A DNA stretch of 64,000 nucleotides from Devosia rhizoryzae (GTDB lineage Bacteria > Pseudomonadota > Alphaproteobacteria > Rhizobiales > Devosiaceae): contig NZ_CP068046.1 of NCBI RefSeq assembly GCF_016698665.1, positions 868,001 to 932,000 of the forward strand, given 5' to 3'. The position numbers and the translations under genes were made by a program. The notes beneath the pieces are model-generated. The model was not told the DNA's origin and ran no database searches. It worked only from the letters and a program-made list of their open reading frames with translations. This document shows, one piece after another, positions 63,300 through 64,000 of this stretch; the stretch's first letter is position 1, and the number at the start of each line of letters is the position of its first letter.

Positions 63300-63695
63300 G
63301 TGACCGCGCATCCGCGCTTTGAGGGCTCGAACGAGCGCAATGTGCTGGGCGAGCCACTGCAGCCCTGCTCGACCGATCCGCTGACCGGGTTCTTCCGCAC
63401 CGGCTATTGCGCGGCAGGGCCGGACAGCGCGGCGGTGCACCTGGTCTGCATCGAGGCGACGGCCGTGTTTCTCGACTTTTCAAAGAGCGTCGGCAACGAC
63501 CTTTCGACGCCGCGCCCCGAATTCGGCTTTCCGGGGCTGGTTGCGGGCAATCGCTGGTGCCTCGTGGCGATGCGGTGGGCGCAGGCGCATGAGGCCGGCA
63601 AGGCGCCGCGGGTTTACCTGCGGGCCACCAACCAGGCCGTGCTCGGCCATGTTCCGCTAGACGTGCTCAAGGCTTACGCGCTCGACCTCAACTAG
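63300..63695 (+). CDS. DUF2237 Cys-containing protein
   Basis: 131 residues from a GTG one base past the cckA stop, with AAGGAG nine bases upstream; in-frame starts inside cckA are rejected. The conserved block NERNVLGEPLQPCSTDPLTG, the FRTGYC step, and the middle segment NDLSTPRPEFGFPGLVAG followed by NRWCLVAM are the DUF2237 pattern. Cys residues at several positions could bind a metal. The biochemical role is unknown. It is likely co-transcribed with cckA. Confidence 0.85.
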   Translation: MTAHPRFEGSNERNVLGEPLQPCSTDPLTGFFRTGYCAAGPDSAAVHLVCIEATAVFLDFSKSVGNDLSTPRPEFGFPGLVAGNRWCLVAMRWAQAHEAGKAPRVYLRATNQAVLGHVPLDVLKAYALDLN

Positions 63696-63705
63696 CGCGC
63701 AAAGA

Positions 63706-63729
63706 AAAGGGCCGCTTTCGCGACCCTTT
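63706..63729. terminator. Terminator between the DUF2237 gene and the AraD1-type gene
   Basis: AAAGGGCCGC and GCGACCCTTT pair over ten positions with one mismatch around a TTTC loop. It sits in the 39-bp gap between the convergent genes. Confidence 0.7.
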
Positions 63730-63734
63730 GTCCT

Positions 63735-64000
63735 TTAGTAGAGCCCGCTGATCACGACAGGCTTTTCGGCATCGATCCGGACCGGATTGCGCAGCGGCAG
63801 GCCGAACTGGGTTTCCTCGATCTCGAAGACGTCGTCAGCCTTGGTCGAGATGCCATCGGCAAAGCTCAGCGTCGCGGTGCCGAAGCAGTGCACATGCACG
63901 TCGCCGGGCTGGCAGAAGAGGTCGTATTTGAAGTGGTGGTATTCGAGATTGGCGATGGTGTGGCTCATATTGTCCTCGCCGGAGAGGAACGGCTTTTCCC
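63735..64000 (-). CDS. 3' part of an AraD1/GguC-family (FAH-like) gene (partial)
   Basis: About 87 C-terminal residues are present; the reading frame continues past the window edge, so the ATG at 63968 is internal. The stretch FLSGEDNMSHTIANLEYHHF followed by the QPGDVHVHCFGTATLSFADG block matches the AraD1/GguC group of fumarylacetoacetate-hydrolase-like enzymes, which includes sugar acid dehydratases. One Cys replaces a Phe-like residue in the VHVH-x-FGT block compared with my memory of the family. The active-site half is outside the window. Confidence 0.7.
   Translation of the reverse strand, partial: EKPFLSGEDNMSHTIANLEYHHFKYDLFCQPGDVHVHCFGTATLSFADGISTKADDVFEIEETQFGLPLRNPVRIDAEKPVVISGLY

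Overview
The window is about 64 kb of GC-rich alphaproteobacterial chromosome. The gene content points to the Hyphomicrobiales (Rhizobiales), most plausibly a Devosia-like genus; that placement is inference, not measurement. The evidence is a Growth-Pole-Ring-like giant protein with 22-residue repeats, a CckA cell-cycle kinase, FlbT/FlaF flagellin regulators, a FliX assembly factor, MotE, and CtrA-type boxes. About 57 genes are packed with very short or overlapping junctions. I saw no tRNA, rRNA, CRISPR array, insertion sequence or phage gene.

Region 1 (1-15 kb): the end of a GH3 glycosidase, an LpxH-type phosphoesterase, an MFS carrier, the 1,988-residue GPR/RgsE-like polar-growth protein, a small Hpt phosphotransfer protein with a CtrA box in front of it, a lone maltooligosyl-trehalose synthase (treY), and a prfC-methyltransferase-ferredoxin run. 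Region 2 (15-22 kb): an assimilatory sulfate/sulfite reduction cluster, cysG-DUF2849-cysI-(cysH fused to DUF934)-fpr-ferredoxin. It carries everything needed to move electrons from NADPH to sulfite without CysJ. Region 3 (22-27.5 kb): a stand-alone EAL phosphodiesterase, the ycjX-ycjF pair, metA with an unusual residue in the acyl-donor pocket, and an uncharacterised ATPase.

Region 4 (27.6-60.5 kb) is a large flagellar region interrupted at 40-45 kb by dksA, a YCII protein, an M32 peptidase, a subtilisin-type autotransporter and a small membrane protein. The flagellar operons are flgE-flgK-flgL; flbT-flaF; flagellin; flgI-flgJ-flgN-like; fliX; flgF-flgG-flgA-flgH; fliL-fliM-DUF6468-motE followed by a giant periplasmic protein; fliO-fliP; and flgB-flgC-fliE-fliQ-fliR-flhB. 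Region 5 (60.5-64 kb): cckA, a DUF2237 gene, and the 3' end of an AraD1/GguC-type gene.

The clearest regulatory pattern is a Caulobacter-like flagellar hierarchy written in the intergenic DNA. Perfect TTAA-N7-TTAA boxes (CtrA type) lie in front of fliX, fliL and flgB/fliO. GG-N10-GC sigma-54 promoters lie in front of flgE, flgF and flgI. A recurring CGGCA-N5-TGCCG palindrome resembling the FlbD/ftr enhancer sits beside both classes. The best candidate for undescribed biology is the 1,111-residue secreted protein at 52003-55338. It has three AMIN-like beta modules followed by a long helical-repeat solenoid, sits directly after motE, and may be a peptidoglycan-attached motor scaffold. Several dispersed palindromic repeat families (REP-like) sit between genes, often inside apparent operons.
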